Shown here piece after piece: positions 10,440-19,149 of a DNA stretch of 64,000 bases. A program made the translations under genes and the position numbers. This DNA is from Rhodococcus sp. UNC23MFCrub1.1 (GTDB lineage Bacteria > Actinomycetota > Actinomycetes > Mycobacteriales > Mycobacteriaceae): assembly GCF_000686025.1 (NCBI RefSeq), contig NZ_JMLQ01000001.1, positions 682,001 to 746,000 on the forward strand, given 5' to 3'. The notes beneath the pieces were generated by a model. That model saw only the letters and a list, made by a program, of their open reading frames with translations. It ran no database searches and was not told the origin of the DNA. How positions within the stretch are numbered: position 1 is the stretch's first letter; each line of letters begins with the position of its first letter.

Positions 10440-10537
10440 CCCGGGCGACAGGTTCCGGGCGCGAAAACCCCCTCTGACGTGCTGGAACTCACCCTCGTCG
10501 AGGTTGAGTAACACGGACGTAACGTGGAGAATCGGTT

Positions 10538-10576
10538 ATGTCAGTTCAGCTACTCGAGCAACGTCCGGAGAGATAG
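10538..10576 (+). CDS. Possible 12-residue upstream ORF
   Basis: ATG 10538 opens a 12-codon frame (MSVQLLEQRPER) ending in TAG at 10574-10576. It is preceded at good spacing by a TGGAGA ribosome-binding site (10525-10530). Two nt after its stop lies the GTG of the 44-residue ORF. The tight arrangement suggests translational coupling or a leader role. The evidence is only local: start, ribosome-binding site and spacing. Confidence 0.3.
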   Translation: MSVQLLEQRPER

Positions 10577-10578
10577 AA

Positions 10579-10713
10579 GTGAAGTACGTCGAAAGTTTCC
10601 TCAACCGCCGCCGCCACGTTCGGGCACTGCGTGATCTCTACGCACGCGCGAACAATGTGGGCAGCCCCGCGATGCGTGACGAGCTTCTCGTCATCGCCCA
10701 GCGCGACCGCTGA
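10579..10713 (+). CDS. Small conserved-looking protein (44 aa), unknown function
   Basis: A 44-residue basic protein (KYVESFLNRRRHVRALRDLYARANN, ending ELLVIAQRDR) with GGAG (10567-10570) eight nt before GTG 10579. It has no membrane helix and is probably a short alpha-helical cytoplasmic polypeptide. The arginine-rich helix and regular codon use suggest a real gene. Its last 23 nt overlap the 3' end of the convergent PAP2 gene. I do not recognise its function. Confidence 0.6.
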   Translation: MKYVESFLNRRRHVRALRDLYARANNVGSPAMRDELLVIAQRDR

Positions 10714-11242
10714 GTCGCGACACCACCGCGATACCCGCGACACCGACCAGGGCCCCCAGGAGCCAGCCGACGACGACGTCGCTGAGCCAGTGCGCCCCGA
10801 GGTAGACGCGGGAGAACCCGATGAGCAGCGTTGCCGCCGTGACCACGGCGGCCGCTGCTCTCGTTCGTTTCCGGGCACTGTCGAACGCGCCGAGCGCGAC
10901 CAGCAGCGTGATCACCGCCGCCGCGAAGGTCGCCGACACCATGGCGTGACCGGACGGGAACGAGTAGGTCGAGATGTCGACGAGGCGCTCGGGCACCGGC
11001 GGCCGGGTCCGGCGGATCGCGTACTTGAGAGCGTTCATGACGAGCCATCCGGTGAACACCGTGGCCACGAGGCCCGGCCCGAGATGGCGGTGCCCCCGGC
11101 GCACCAGGATCAGCGCGACCACCACCGTCACGAGTGCGACGCCCGCGGTGTTGCCCACCGTGGTGATCACGGTCATGGCGTCCGTCAGGGCCGCGCTCCG
11201 GTGATCCACCATCCAGTCGAGGACATCACGGTCCGCGCTCAC
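10691..11242 (-). CDS. PAP2-superfamily membrane phosphatase
   Basis: A 183-residue integral membrane protein with the three phosphatidic-acid-phosphatase signatures: KYAIRRTRPP (C1), PSGHAM (C2) and SRVYLGAHWLSDVV (C3). It is probably a lipid phosphatase acting on undecaprenyl-pyrophosphate or a phospholipid at the outer face of the membrane. The GTG start at 11242 overlaps the TGA of the upstream ATPase gene (GTGA overlap), so translation is probably coupled. It is the last gene of the DUF3027 / sacsin-like / PAP2 operon. Confidence 0.9.
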   Translation of the reverse strand: MSADRDVLDWMVDHRSAALTDAMTVITTVGNTAGVALVTVVVALILVRRGHRHLGPGLVATVFTGWLVMNALKYAIRRTRPPVPERLVDISTYSFPSGHAMVSATFAAAVITLLVALGAFDSARKRTRAAAAVVTAATLLIGFSRVYLGAHWLSDVVVGWLLGALVGVAGIAVVSRLSGRAGR

Positions 11243-13959
11243 GGCAGCACCGTCCGTGACACGTGCGTCTCGCCGTCGTCGGTGACCCAGAAGGGCACCG
11301 CTCGCTCCACTCGCACGGTGCCGCGACACCGCACCACCAGGTCGTCGTGCAGGACGACGACGTCCGGGACCGGCCACGACGAGATCGCGCGTGCGGCCGC
11401 GAGGGCGGGACGGGTGTCCACCGTCGCCCGCTCCCCCACCGACACGATCTCGACGCTCAGCGCCGTCGACGCCGTCTCCACGTCGAGGAGATCCGCGAGG
11501 GTGTCGGCGGACGCCGTCGACCCGAGCACCACTCGGTCGGCGGGTAGCAGGGCGATCCACCGCGGGTGATCGAGGACGACCACCGCGGCGGGATCGGCCA
11601 CGCTGCCGGCGAGAGTGCGTACCGCCACGGGCGGATCGATGTCGCGTAGATCCACCCGCCCGGCGTCCACCGCCTCGGCGAGGAGCGTGTGGACCCGGAT
11701 CGCCACCGCGGGAGACACCACACGATCGGGATCGGCCGCCGCGGCGAGCAGATCGGCCGCCGTGTCGGCGTCGTCGATCGCGGGACCCGCCAGCGCCGCG
11801 GCGAACTCGGCGGCGCGGGGATGGTCGACGGGGTCCAGCAGTCCACGCAGGGAGTCGTCGCCGGGCAGACGGAGCAACCCCAGCGGTGTCTCGTTCACCC
11901 GCGCGTGACGACGCAGCCACCAGGCGGTGTAGCCGGTCCGGTCCCGCACCGCCGCGGCCGTCACCGGATCGTCGACGATCTGGGTGAGCGCGTCCGCCCA
12001 GCGCGCCTCGTCCACCAGATCGAGATCACGCACGGCGACCAGGGTGCCGGGCTCACCGGAGAGACCGTCCCACCACGCCTCCTCGTCGTCGAGATCGTGA
12101 TCGGGACCCGCGGGGGTCTCGTCCACCACGACGCCGAAGCCGTGACCCACGCCCACCACCCGCAGGGCGTCCGCGCCGTACCGGTCGACGACGGACCGAT
12201 CCACCACGCCGAACGGGCTGTCCCGCTGCAACACTCGCCGTAACAGCGAGTCCGGCAACAGCAGTTCGTCCGCCGCCCGCATCTCGCCGTCCGACGAGAG
12301 CAACGGCAACGACCCGACGGAGCCGATCCTCGTCTCGCCGCCGACGGCTGCCGCGAGGGTCAGCACGTCGTGCACCAGTTCCTCCGGCACGTCGTCCGGA
12401 TCCTCGAGCATCGCTGCCAACGCGGGGTCGGCGAGCAGGTCGGCCGGGCGAGCGGTCCGCGCTCCCGCGCGGCGGAGCAACGGATGGGCGGCGTCCGGGT
12501 GCACCACACGAGCCCACCCGACCGAGCCGAGACGGTCGCCGTCCACCAGCACCACCGTGCGGGGACCCGTGACGGTGCGGCCGTCCGTCAGCGGAACCGG
12601 CAGCGCCGCACACTCGTCGACGTCCGCCGAGTCGTGCACGACGTCGGTCAGTGCGTCGTACAGGCGGTGCCACCAGATCGGCGGTCGCGACACCCCCGAC
12701 AGGCTCTCGACGATGCCCGCGAGCCCGAGCCGACGCACACCGACCGCCGCCAGAGCCGTCGCCGACGCGCGATCCGATGCCTCGGGTGCCACCAGACCCG
12801 GCACGACGTCCACGAGGAGTTCGGCCAATTCGGCTGAGATCGAGTCCACCACCGCGGCATTCGCGGGACGTACCGCCCGGCCCGCCGCCGTCGGGACCCA
12901 CGCGGTCGACTCCAGGTCGCGGACGAGCGCCGCGCGGACCGCCTCGTCGACCTCGGACGCCGGCAGTCCCGGACGCGGTACCGCGGCGGCCCGATGAGAC
13001 GCCGGCAGGTCGGCGACCAGTGCCGCGTATCCGGTCGCCACGACCGAGAGGTCGGCGCCCGGAAGGACCCGTCGACGGTCGGGCTGGAGGGGGACGTCCG
13101 CGATCAGGAGCAGCGGAATAGTCAGCACCTCATCGGATCTGGTGGGCGCACGCAGCACGTCCCGCGTCAGTGGCGCGGGCGAGTCCGGCGTGAGACCGTC
13201 GTCCTCGAGCGGCAGAAACCAGCGTGCGGCCGCCGCGTCGCCGCGCCACCATCGTCGGCCGCCGACCCGCACGTCCGTCCACGCTCCCGGGCCCGACGAC
13301 ACCTCACGCACAACTTCGGTCCCGTCGACGGAGATCGACTGCAGCGCATCGAGTTCGAGCATCAGATCGATCGACTCACGGGCGGCCGCGGTCAGCACTT
13401 CGGCGACGTCCACGACGCCGTGCAGCACGACCTCGGTGTCCCAACCCGGGGTCGGCACGTCGTCCGACGCCCACGGCAACCGGAGGACGGGAACGCCCTG
13501 CTCCGGCTCACTGAGCCCACGCGCGGCGATCGCTCGGCGCGTCCTCGATCCGTCGAACACGATCGAGCCCGACGTGGATCGGATCTCGATACGCTCGGAC
13601 ACCGCACGGACGGCGGTGAACCCGACTCCGTATCGCCCGACGGACGTGGCGTGCTCGGAAGTCTTGTCGGACGCTCGCAGCGCGGACAACGCCTGCACCC
13701 CGGTGATCGACAGCGGCACACCGACATTCGCGACGTGCAGCGCGTCGCCGACGGACCACACCGCCAGGCGACCGGGAACGTCGGCGCGGGAGGCGGCGTC
13801 GGCGGCGTTCTGCGCCAGCTCCGTGATCACGCGATCGCGGTAGCCCCCCACCACCAGATCGGCCTCCGTGGCCGCATCCTCCCGCAGTCGGGTGGGCGAC
13901 GACGACCAGGCCGCGAGAACGGACTCGCGCAGTGCCTCCGTCCCGAAGGGGTCGGTCAG
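11239..13959 (-). CDS. Sacsin-like GHKL ATPase-domain protein, apparent CTG start
   Basis: A protein of about 906 residues. The N-terminal 150 residues form a sacsin/Hsp90-type ATP-binding domain: the N-box ELAQNAADA (47-55), ANVGVPLS in place of the DxGxG motif, and GRYGVGFTAV as the second glycine box. The remaining 700 residues have no motif I recognise. The best start is CTG 13959, whose TG overlaps the TGA of the DUF3027 gene and gives TDPFGTEALRESVLAAW. The first conventional in-frame start is GTG 13854, immediately before the N-box, and the next upstream lies far inside DUF3027. A chaperone-like role is family knowledge only. Confidence 0.85.
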   Translation of the reverse strand: MTDPFGTEALRESVLAAWSSSPTRLREDAATEADLVVGGYRDRVITELAQNAADAASRADVPGRLAVWSVGDALHVANVGVPLSITGVQALSALRASDKTSEHATSVGRYGVGFTAVRAVSERIEIRSTSGSIVFDGSRTRRAIAARGLSEPEQGVPVLRLPWASDDVPTPGWDTEVVLHGVVDVAEVLTAAARESIDLMLELDALQSISVDGTEVVREVSSGPGAWTDVRVGGRRWWRGDAAAARWFLPLEDDGLTPDSPAPLTRDVLRAPTRSDEVLTIPLLLIADVPLQPDRRRVLPGADLSVVATGYAALVADLPASHRAAAVPRPGLPASEVDEAVRAALVRDLESTAWVPTAAGRAVRPANAAVVDSISAELAELLVDVVPGLVAPEASDRASATALAAVGVRRLGLAGIVESLSGVSRPPIWWHRLYDALTDVVHDSADVDECAALPVPLTDGRTVTGPRTVVLVDGDRLGSVGWARVVHPDAAHPLLRRAGARTARPADLLADPALAAMLEDPDDVPEELVHDVLTLAAAVGGETRIGSVGSLPLLSSDGEMRAADELLLPDSLLRRVLQRDSPFGVVDRSVVDRYGADALRVVGVGHGFGVVVDETPAGPDHDLDDEEAWWDGLSGEPGTLVAVRDLDLVDEARWADALTQIVDDPVTAAAVRDRTGYTAWWLRRHARVNETPLGLLRLPGDDSLRGLLDPVDHPRAAEFAAALAGPAIDDADTAADLLAAAADPDRVVSPAVAIRVHTLLAEAVDAGRVDLRDIDPPVAVRTLAGSVADPAAVVVLDHPRWIALLPADRVVLGSTASADTLADLLDVETASTALSVEIVSVGERATVDTRPALAAARAISSWPVPDVVVLHDDLVVRCRGTVRVERAVPFWVTDDGETHVSRTVLP

Positions 13960-14774
13960 AGGGTCGACGACGACTCCGTGATGTCGGTGACCGCCTCGGT
14001 GTCCCGGGGCTCGGTGTTCCGGGGCTCGGTGTTCTCGGTCGGCGTGGTCTCCAGGGCACCGTCGTCGTAGGCCGCGTACGCGGGCGATCCGGCGCCGGTC
14101 GGTCCCTCGGTGTCCGAGTGCGCACCGCAGCCGTACGCCGCGTGCACCACGTGTCCGTCCGCGGCCAACTCGTTTCCGCACACGCCGAACGCAGCGCTCA
14201 GCGAACCCTGCAGAGCGAGATAGAAACCACACGTGACGCACGTGCCCGGCGCCGCCTTGGCCATCGGGGAATCGGGACCGAAGTCGCTCTCGGCCCACCG
14301 CTCGGCGGCCTCGAGCCGACCCTCGCGGCTCATGACCTGCTTGCGACCGAGACCGAGTTCGAGGGCGACGTCGTCGACGGCGGGATCGCCGGTGGCCAGG
14401 TACCCCGGCACCAGTCGGACGTCCTCGTGGCGTGGCGGCAGCAGGTCACCCGGAGCCAGATCGCCGGGACGGATGCGCTCGTCCCACGGAACCCACGTCG
14501 GCGCCACCAGGGCGTCCGGACCGGGAAGCAGGGCGAGTTCGCTGACGGTGACGGTCTCGGAGCCGGGGGGCGCTGCGACGACGACCGCCCACTGCCAGCC
14601 GCCGTATCCGGGCAGGTCGGCCGCGAAGCGGTGGATCGCAGAGGCCTCGTCGACGGCCTCGACCCCGAGGTGGGCTCCGACCGGGCCTTCGCCCGACTCC
14701 ACGACGGCGGCCTGCGCCACGGACACGGCGTCGGCGAGGAGCGGGGGGATCTCGGTCACGACAGGGGCACTCAC
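13956..14774 (-). CDS. DUF3027 protein
   Basis: A 272-residue protein with conserved DUF3027 features, including WQWAVVVAAPPG, WVPWDERIRPGDL and a cysteine pair region CVTCGFYLALQGSL plus GVCGNELAADG that may bind metal. It equals the DUF3027 gene found in mycobacteria next to the divergent MFS gene (Rv0877/Rv0876c, from memory). The last 30 residues are a low-complexity TE-rich tail encoded by a 15-bp tandem repeat. GTG 14774 follows a TAGGGGG Shine-Dalgarno. It is the first gene of a three-gene overlapping operon. Function unknown. Confidence 0.88.
   Translation of the reverse strand: MSAPVVTEIPPLLADAVSVAQAAVVESGEGPVGAHLGVEAVDEASAIHRFAADLPGYGGWQWAVVVAAPPGSETVTVSELALLPGPDALVAPTWVPWDERIRPGDLAPGDLLPPRHEDVRLVPGYLATGDPAVDDVALELGLGRKQVMSREGRLEAAERWAESDFGPDSPMAKAAPGTCVTCGFYLALQGSLSAAFGVCGNELAADGHVVHAAYGCGAHSDTEGPTGAGSPAYAAYDDGALETTPTENTEPRNTEPRDTEAVTDITESSSTL
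13996..14040. repeat. 15-bp tandem repeat inside the DUF3027 gene
   Basis: Three consecutive 15-bp units (13996-14010, 14011-14025, 14026-14040), starting TCGGTGTTCC with small differences and the last degenerate. They encode the repeating NTEPR/DTE motif at the C-terminus of the DUF3027 protein. The period is a multiple of three, so copy changes keep the frame. Confidence 0.75.
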
Positions 14775-14835
14775 ACCCCCTATTTTGCAGCATCGGCTCG
14801 CGTCGTGCGCCCACCGGGCCTGACAGGATGGCCGT

Positions 14836-15669
14836 ATGCGTTCGGGTCTCTTGCGTTCAGGTTCGGGAGTCGGCCGCGCGATCGCGTCCGGAACCGTCGC
14901 CGCCGCGGTGGTGCTCGGTGGATGCGCGCCGGACCCCGCACCGCCCGCCGCGGACGTGCCCCGCTTCGGCGTCGAGATCGTCGGCACGTCGCCGCACGAC
15001 ACCGACGCCTTCACCCAGGGTCTCGAGATCGACGGTGACCGATTGCTCGAGGGGACGGGCCGCGAGGGCCGCTCCCGCGTCACGGCGTCCGATCGGGAGA
15101 CGGGCGACGTGCTCACGGAGGTGGACCTTCCCGCACCGCTGTTCGGCGAGGGCCTCACCGTCGCCGGCGACACGGTGTGGCAGCTGACCTGGCAGGACGG
15201 GATCGCGGTGGCCCGAGATCGCGAGACTCTGCTGGAGCGGCGACGCGTCGACTACGACGGCGAGGGCTGGGGTCTGTGCCTCGACGAGTCGAGTGCGGGA
15301 TCGAGCGGCCGCCTCGTGATGAGCGACGGCACCGACACCCTCACCTTCCGAGATCCGGACACCTTCGAGCCCACCGGCACCGTGCGCGTGACTCGGGGCG
15401 AGCGGCCGGTGACGTCGATCAACGAGCTGGAGTGCACCGCGGACGGGATCTACGCCAACATCTGGAAGACCGACGACATCGTGCGGATCGATCCGTCGAC
15501 CGGCGCCGTGACGGCGATCGTCGACGCCTCGCCGTTGCGTGCCGCACTCGAGGACACGTCCGGAATCGACGTCCTCAACGGCATCGCGGCCGTCCCCGGC
15601 ACGTCCCGCTTCCTCGTGACCGGCAAATTGTGGCCCACTCTGTTCGAGGTCGAGTTCCGACCACGGTGA
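14836..15669 (+). CDS. Glutaminyl-peptide cyclotransferase-like lipoprotein
   Basis: A 277-residue putative lipoprotein with a signal peptide ending in the lipobox VLGGC (about residue 32). The mature part matches the five-bladed beta-propeller of plant-type glutaminyl cyclases (DTDAFTQGLEI, FGEGLTVAGDTVWQLTWQ, INELECTADGIYANIW, DVLNGIA). Known relatives convert N-terminal Gln to pyroglutamate; the actinobacterial substrate is unknown. ATG 14836 has a CAGGAT-type -10 just upstream and little Shine-Dalgarno. It is divergent from DUF3027. Confidence 0.88.
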   Translation: MRSGLLRSGSGVGRAIASGTVAAAVVLGGCAPDPAPPAADVPRFGVEIVGTSPHDTDAFTQGLEIDGDRLLEGTGREGRSRVTASDRETGDVLTEVDLPAPLFGEGLTVAGDTVWQLTWQDGIAVARDRETLLERRRVDYDGEGWGLCLDESSAGSSGRLVMSDGTDTLTFRDPDTFEPTGTVRVTRGERPVTSINELECTADGIYANIWKTDDIVRIDPSTGAVTAIVDASPLRAALEDTSGIDVLNGIAAVPGTSRFLVTGKLWPTLFEVEFRPR

Positions 15670-15738
15670 CCGAGGGACGCCGTCCCCGCCGAGCGAGTCG
15701 CCCACACTCCCCGACCCGAGGTGGGGGACAATGACGGG

Positions 15739-17418
15739 GTGACAGGTCCCGACGATCCGCGCCCCGGTTCGCGACATCCGGGATGGGACAACTACTCGCC
15801 GTCCGAGCGACTCCCACCCCGTCGATCGCCGCTGCCTCCGCTGCATCCACCGACGGCCGGACCGGGCGAGACGATCCCGGGCGACCCGACCACGGCGCCC
15901 GACCCGACGACACGCATGCCGAACCAGGACACCGGTCCCCGCCGTCCCCGCGTACCGCGCAAACTGACGGTCACCCGCGTCGCGGCGATGCGTGGTCGTG
16001 AGATCACGGGCAAGGGCATCGCGACGTTCCGACGCGCCGCCACCGCCGACGGAGCCGACAAGTCCGGTCTCACGGCGCTCACCTACGCGACGATGGCCAA
16101 CTTCGCCTCGGACGCGGCGATGGCGGTGGCGCTGGCCAACACGCTGTTCTTCTCCGCCGCGACGGGCGAGGACAAGACCAAGGTCGCCCTGTATCTGCTC
16201 ATCACCATCGCCCCGTTCGCGATCATCGCGCCCCTGATCGGCCCCATGCTCGACCGCCTGCAGCAGGGTCGCCGCATCGCGCTGGCCACCTCGTTCGTCC
16301 TGCGTGCCGTCCTCGCCGTGGTGCTGGTCTTCAATTTCGACACCTGGCTGCTCTATCCCGCCGCGCTCGGGATGATGGTGCTGAGCAAGTCGTTCTCGGT
16401 GCTCAAGTCGGCCGTCACCCCTCGGGTGCTGCCACCGGACATCGACCTCGTCCGGGTGAACTCCCGCCTGACCGTGTTCGGGTTGCTGGGCGGCACCATC
16501 TCGGCGGGAGCGGTCGCGGGTGCCATCGCGTTCGCACTGGGTTCCGCCGGGGCACTGTGGTTCACGTTCGCCGTGACGGTGTTCGGCGCGTATCTCTCCA
16601 TGCGCATCCCGTCCTGGGTGGAGGTCACCGAGGGTGAGGTGCCCGCGACGCTCGGGTACCACGCCGAGGCGACCACCGGCGCGATCGGCATCGTCCCGGC
16701 GCCCAGCAAACGCCGGCAGCCCCTCGGCCGCGACGTCCTCACCGGACTGTGGGGCAACGGCACCATCCGCGTGCTCACCGGCTTCCTCACGCTGTACGTC
16801 GCGTTCGTGGCGAAGTCCCGCACCGAGCACGAGCCACTCCAGCAGGCACTCATGTTGGCGTTGGTGGGCGCGGCGGCCGGTCTCGGCAACTTCGGCGGCA
16901 ACGCCGCCGGCGCCCGGGTGAAGCTCGGTCGCCCGTCGGTGCTGGTGGTGCGCTGCACCGCGGCCGTCACTGCGGTCGCGATCGTCGCGGCTCTGACGAA
17001 CAGCCTGCTGACTGCCGCGCTCGCGGCTCTCGTCGCGTCGGGCGCGAGCGCGCTGGCGAAGGTGTCGCTCGACGCGTCGTTGCAGAACGACCTGCCTCCC
17101 GAGTCGATCGCGTCCGGCTTCGGGCGCAGCGAGACGGTGCTGCAGCTGAGCTGGGTCATCGGCGGCACGTTCGGCGTGCTGCTCCCCACCGAGTACTGGC
17201 TGGGTTTCACCGTGGTGTCGGTGGTCCTTACGATCGGCCTGGTGCAGACATTCGTGACCCACCGGGGCGGCTCGCTGCTTCCCGGCTTCGGCGGTAAGAG
17301 ACCGGTACGAGCGGACCAGGAGGTGGCGGGCAGCGAACTGCGCCACGCCACCGGCCGAATCCCCCGAGTGGATCAGGAAGCGGGCCGCGCACCCGCGGGC
17401 GAGGACGCTCCCCGATGA
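15739..17418 (+). CDS. MFS transporter with proline-rich N-terminal extension
   Basis: A 559-residue protein: about 75 N-terminal residues rich in Pro/Asp/Arg, a basic linker, then about 12 hydrophobic segments and a 50-residue hydrophilic tail. It is the counterpart of the mycobacterial MFS protein preceding the DUF2771 lipoprotein gene (Rv0876c-Rv0875c, from memory). GTG 15739 is preferred over GTG 15721 because GACAAT (15727-15732) lies 6 nt before it, the leaderless spacing seen elsewhere here. Its stop overlaps the ATG of the DUF2771 gene. Substrate unknown. Confidence 0.86.
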   Translation: MTGPDDPRPGSRHPGWDNYSPSERLPPRRSPLPPLHPPTAGPGETIPGDPTTAPDPTTRMPNQDTGPRRPRVPRKLTVTRVAAMRGREITGKGIATFRRAATADGADKSGLTALTYATMANFASDAAMAVALANTLFFSAATGEDKTKVALYLLITIAPFAIIAPLIGPMLDRLQQGRRIALATSFVLRAVLAVVLVFNFDTWLLYPAALGMMVLSKSFSVLKSAVTPRVLPPDIDLVRVNSRLTVFGLLGGTISAGAVAGAIAFALGSAGALWFTFAVTVFGAYLSMRIPSWVEVTEGEVPATLGYHAEATTGAIGIVPAPSKRRQPLGRDVLTGLWGNGTIRVLTGFLTLYVAFVAKSRTEHEPLQQALMLALVGAAAGLGNFGGNAAGARVKLGRPSVLVVRCTAAVTAVAIVAALTNSLLTAALAALVASGASALAKVSLDASLQNDLPPESIASGFGRSETVLQLSWVIGGTFGVLLPTEYWLGFTVVSVVLTIGLVQTFVTHRGGSLLPGFGGKRPVRADQEVAGSELRHATGRIPRVDQEAGRAPAGEDAPR

Positions 17419-17924
17419 CGACACGCAAGATCCTGTACGGACTGTCCGCACTGGTCGCCGTCGTCGGCGTCGCCTTCGTGCTGGTGGTCGGCAAGGCGAT
17501 CCTCGACGCCCCCGAGGAGTCCCCGCGGGTGTCCGCATACGCCGACGGCCGGTACGAGGAAGTGGAACCGTTCCGGTACTGCCCGGTGCAGGAGCCGCTC
17601 TGCGACTACGAGGGCACGACCGCGACGATGCCCGTGCGCGAGGGCCATCCGCTGCAGTTGTCCCTGCCGGGCGCCATCTCGGAGAACCCGTGGGGCTTCG
17701 CCAGCGTCTACGGAGACCCGGACTCCGGCGACGTCGTGGAAGCAGACGAGTACTTCGCCCCCGGGACGCGGAACACGCTCACCGTGCCGCCGGTGAACGA
17801 GGACGGACTCGTGCTCATCGGCGTCGAGGTGCGCCTGCCGTCCGGTGTCATCGACGTCGACACCGACCAGGAGGAGATCGTCAGCCACGCCATCTGGTCG
17901 ATCGCCACCACGACGGCCCTCTAG
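17415..17924 (+). CDS. DUF2771 exported protein
   Basis: A 169-residue protein with an N-terminal hydrophobic segment (about residues 7-29) that is a signal anchor or signal peptide. A small extracytoplasmic domain follows, with CPVQEPLCDYEG (possible disulfide), LSLPGAISENPWGF and a conserved SHAIWSI end. This is the DUF2771 family (Rv0875c-like), of unknown function. ATGA overlap with the MFS gene suggests coupled translation and perhaps a shared job at the envelope. Confidence 0.86.
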   Translation: MTTRKILYGLSALVAVVGVAFVLVVGKAILDAPEESPRVSAYADGRYEEVEPFRYCPVQEPLCDYEGTTATMPVREGHPLQLSLPGAISENPWGFASVYGDPDSGDVVEADEYFAPGTRNTLTVPPVNEDGLVLIGVEVRLPSGVIDVDTDQEEIVSHAIWSIATTTAL

Positions 17925-17971
17925 GACTCGGGGCTCGGGTGGTGGCGGAGGAAGCACTGACCGAGTTCGTC

Positions 17972-18439
17972 ATGACCCCCCTGGACTCCCTGAAGCAACG
18001 GGACGTCTCCATGGTCGTCGTCGTGGCAACGGTGATATTCGTCGTCACCAACACGGCGTGGAACTGGACGTCGATGTGGTGGACTCCGGCTGTCCTCGCG
18101 TTCGCCGCGGTGTTCGTGTGGACGGGGCGGGACGCCCCGCACCGACGGACCGTCGTGTACCCGGACCGACTCGAGGTTCATCGGCGCAAGGGCGTCACGT
18201 CCGTGATTCCCCGGGACGCGATCGAGTCGTTCCGCGGGAAGCCCGACGACGAGGGAGGACCCGTCGTCGGCGTGGTCGATGTGTACGGACGACGGACGAT
18301 GCTCGAGGGAACCGGGCATGCCGTGCAGAAGCGATGGCGAGACGGCGTCAGGAAGTACTTGTCCGACGCACATCGACGCGAGGTGGACGCTCTCGTCGCG
18401 CAGTTCGAGCACTGGCGCACGCACGGCCGCTGGGAGTGA
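17972..18439 (+). CDS. Membrane protein with PH-like cytoplasmic domain
   Basis: A 155-residue protein with two adjacent transmembrane segments (about 13-30 and 35-50), then a soluble region (VVYPDRLEVHRRKGVTSVIPRDAIESFRG...VVDVYGRRTMLEGTG) that resembles bacterial PH-like domains. ATG 17972 is the most conventional start; GTG 17939 and 17942 are also in frame, with GGAGGA nearby. It lies 47 nt downstream of the DUF2771 gene. No function is assigned. Confidence 0.7.
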   Translation: MTPLDSLKQRDVSMVVVVATVIFVVTNTAWNWTSMWWTPAVLAFAAVFVWTGRDAPHRRTVVYPDRLEVHRRKGVTSVIPRDAIESFRGKPDDEGGPVVGVVDVYGRRTMLEGTGHAVQKRWRDGVRKYLSDAHRREVDALVAQFEHWRTHGRWE

Positions 18440-18449
18440 CCGCCCGGGG

Positions 18450-18869
18450 TCAGCTGTCCAGTTCGCGGGCGACGGCCCGGACCACCTCGGAGATCTTCTG
18501 GGCGGTCTTGCGGTCGGGGTACTTGCCCTTGCGCAACTCTGGCTGCACGGTGGCCTCCAGAAGCGTGATCATGTCCTCGACCATGCCGTGCAACTCGTCG
18601 GGCGTGTGCTTGCGAGCGGTCGGCTGATCGCGGCGGGCGGCGGCACCCGCCTGACGCAGTGAGGGCGCCGGGTCGAGAACCTTCAGCGACAACGCCTGGG
18701 GTCCGCGGCGTCCGGCGGCCATGCCGAACTCGACGCGCTGGCCGGCCTTCAGGCCCTCGACTCCCTGCGGGAGCGCGGACGACCGGACGTACACGTCCTC
18801 ACCCTCGTCCTGCGAGAGGAAGCCGAAACCCTTGTCGACGTCGTACCACTTCACCTTGCCGGTCGGCAC
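18450..18869 (-). CDS. cspB: Cold-shock protein with C-terminal extension
   Basis: A 139-residue protein. Residues 1-65 are a cold-shock domain with the RNP1-like [17 protein letters not shown] and the RNP2-like DVYVRSSAL, binding single-stranded nucleic acid. Residues 80-139 carry the extra helical tail [22 protein letters not shown] typical of mycobacterial CspB (Rv0871). GTG 18869 gives the family start PTGKVKW; GTG 18878 is alternative. A TATTCA -10-like element lies about 50 nt upstream on the minus strand. Confidence 0.93.
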   Translation of the reverse strand: MPTGKVKWYDVDKGFGFLSQDEGEDVYVRSSALPQGVEGLKAGQRVEFGMAAGRRGPQALSLKVLDPAPSLRQAGAAARRDQPTARKHTPDELHGMVEDMITLLEATVQPELRKGKYPDRKTAQKISEVVRAVARELDS

Positions 18870-19016
18870 CGATCTCACCCATTCGTCTCGTTGATCGCGT
18901 CACATGAATAATCGCGCCCGTTGCCGCCGCCCATGACGGGCCCTGGCGCTCGGGACGCGATGAGTCGATGGTACTCCGCTGCGCGAACGACGAGCACCTC
19001 GATATCGCGGGGCAGG

Positions 19017-19133
19017 CGCCGGGTAGGCCGGAGGCCGGTCGGGTCGTCAGGCCGGGAAGGCCGGAGGCCGGTCGGGTCGTCAGGCCAGGAAGGCCGGAGG
19101 CCGGTCGGGGCATCAGGGCGGGAAGGCCGGAGA
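19017..19133. repeat. 33-bp tandem repeat, about 3.5 copies (intergenic)
   Basis: Direct tandem units of exactly 33 bp at 19017-19049, 19050-19082 and 19083-19115, with a partial copy 19116-19133. The core is GGGAAGGCCGGAGGCCGG. The array sits between the cspB promoter and a small membrane-protein gene whose -10 box follows it directly. The reverse complement of the same core, with the same period, forms the array in the aminotransferase gene at 27229-27327. Confidence 0.92.
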
Positions 19134-19149
19134 GATAGTGTGCTCTCTC

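Noticed and set aside
11239..14298. 1019-residue version of the ATPase starting inside DUF3027
   Set aside because: The first 113 residues are out-of-frame DUF3027 sequence (GHRGGHRHH-type). The conserved part begins at the CTG overlap.
14857..17538. 893-residue open frame on the minus strand
   Set aside because: Antisense to the glutaminyl-cyclase-like and MFS genes, with repetitive RG/HQ composition and no domain.
19017..19133. CRISPR array
   Set aside because: The units are directly abutting 33-bp tandem copies with no unique spacers, and no cas genes are present.
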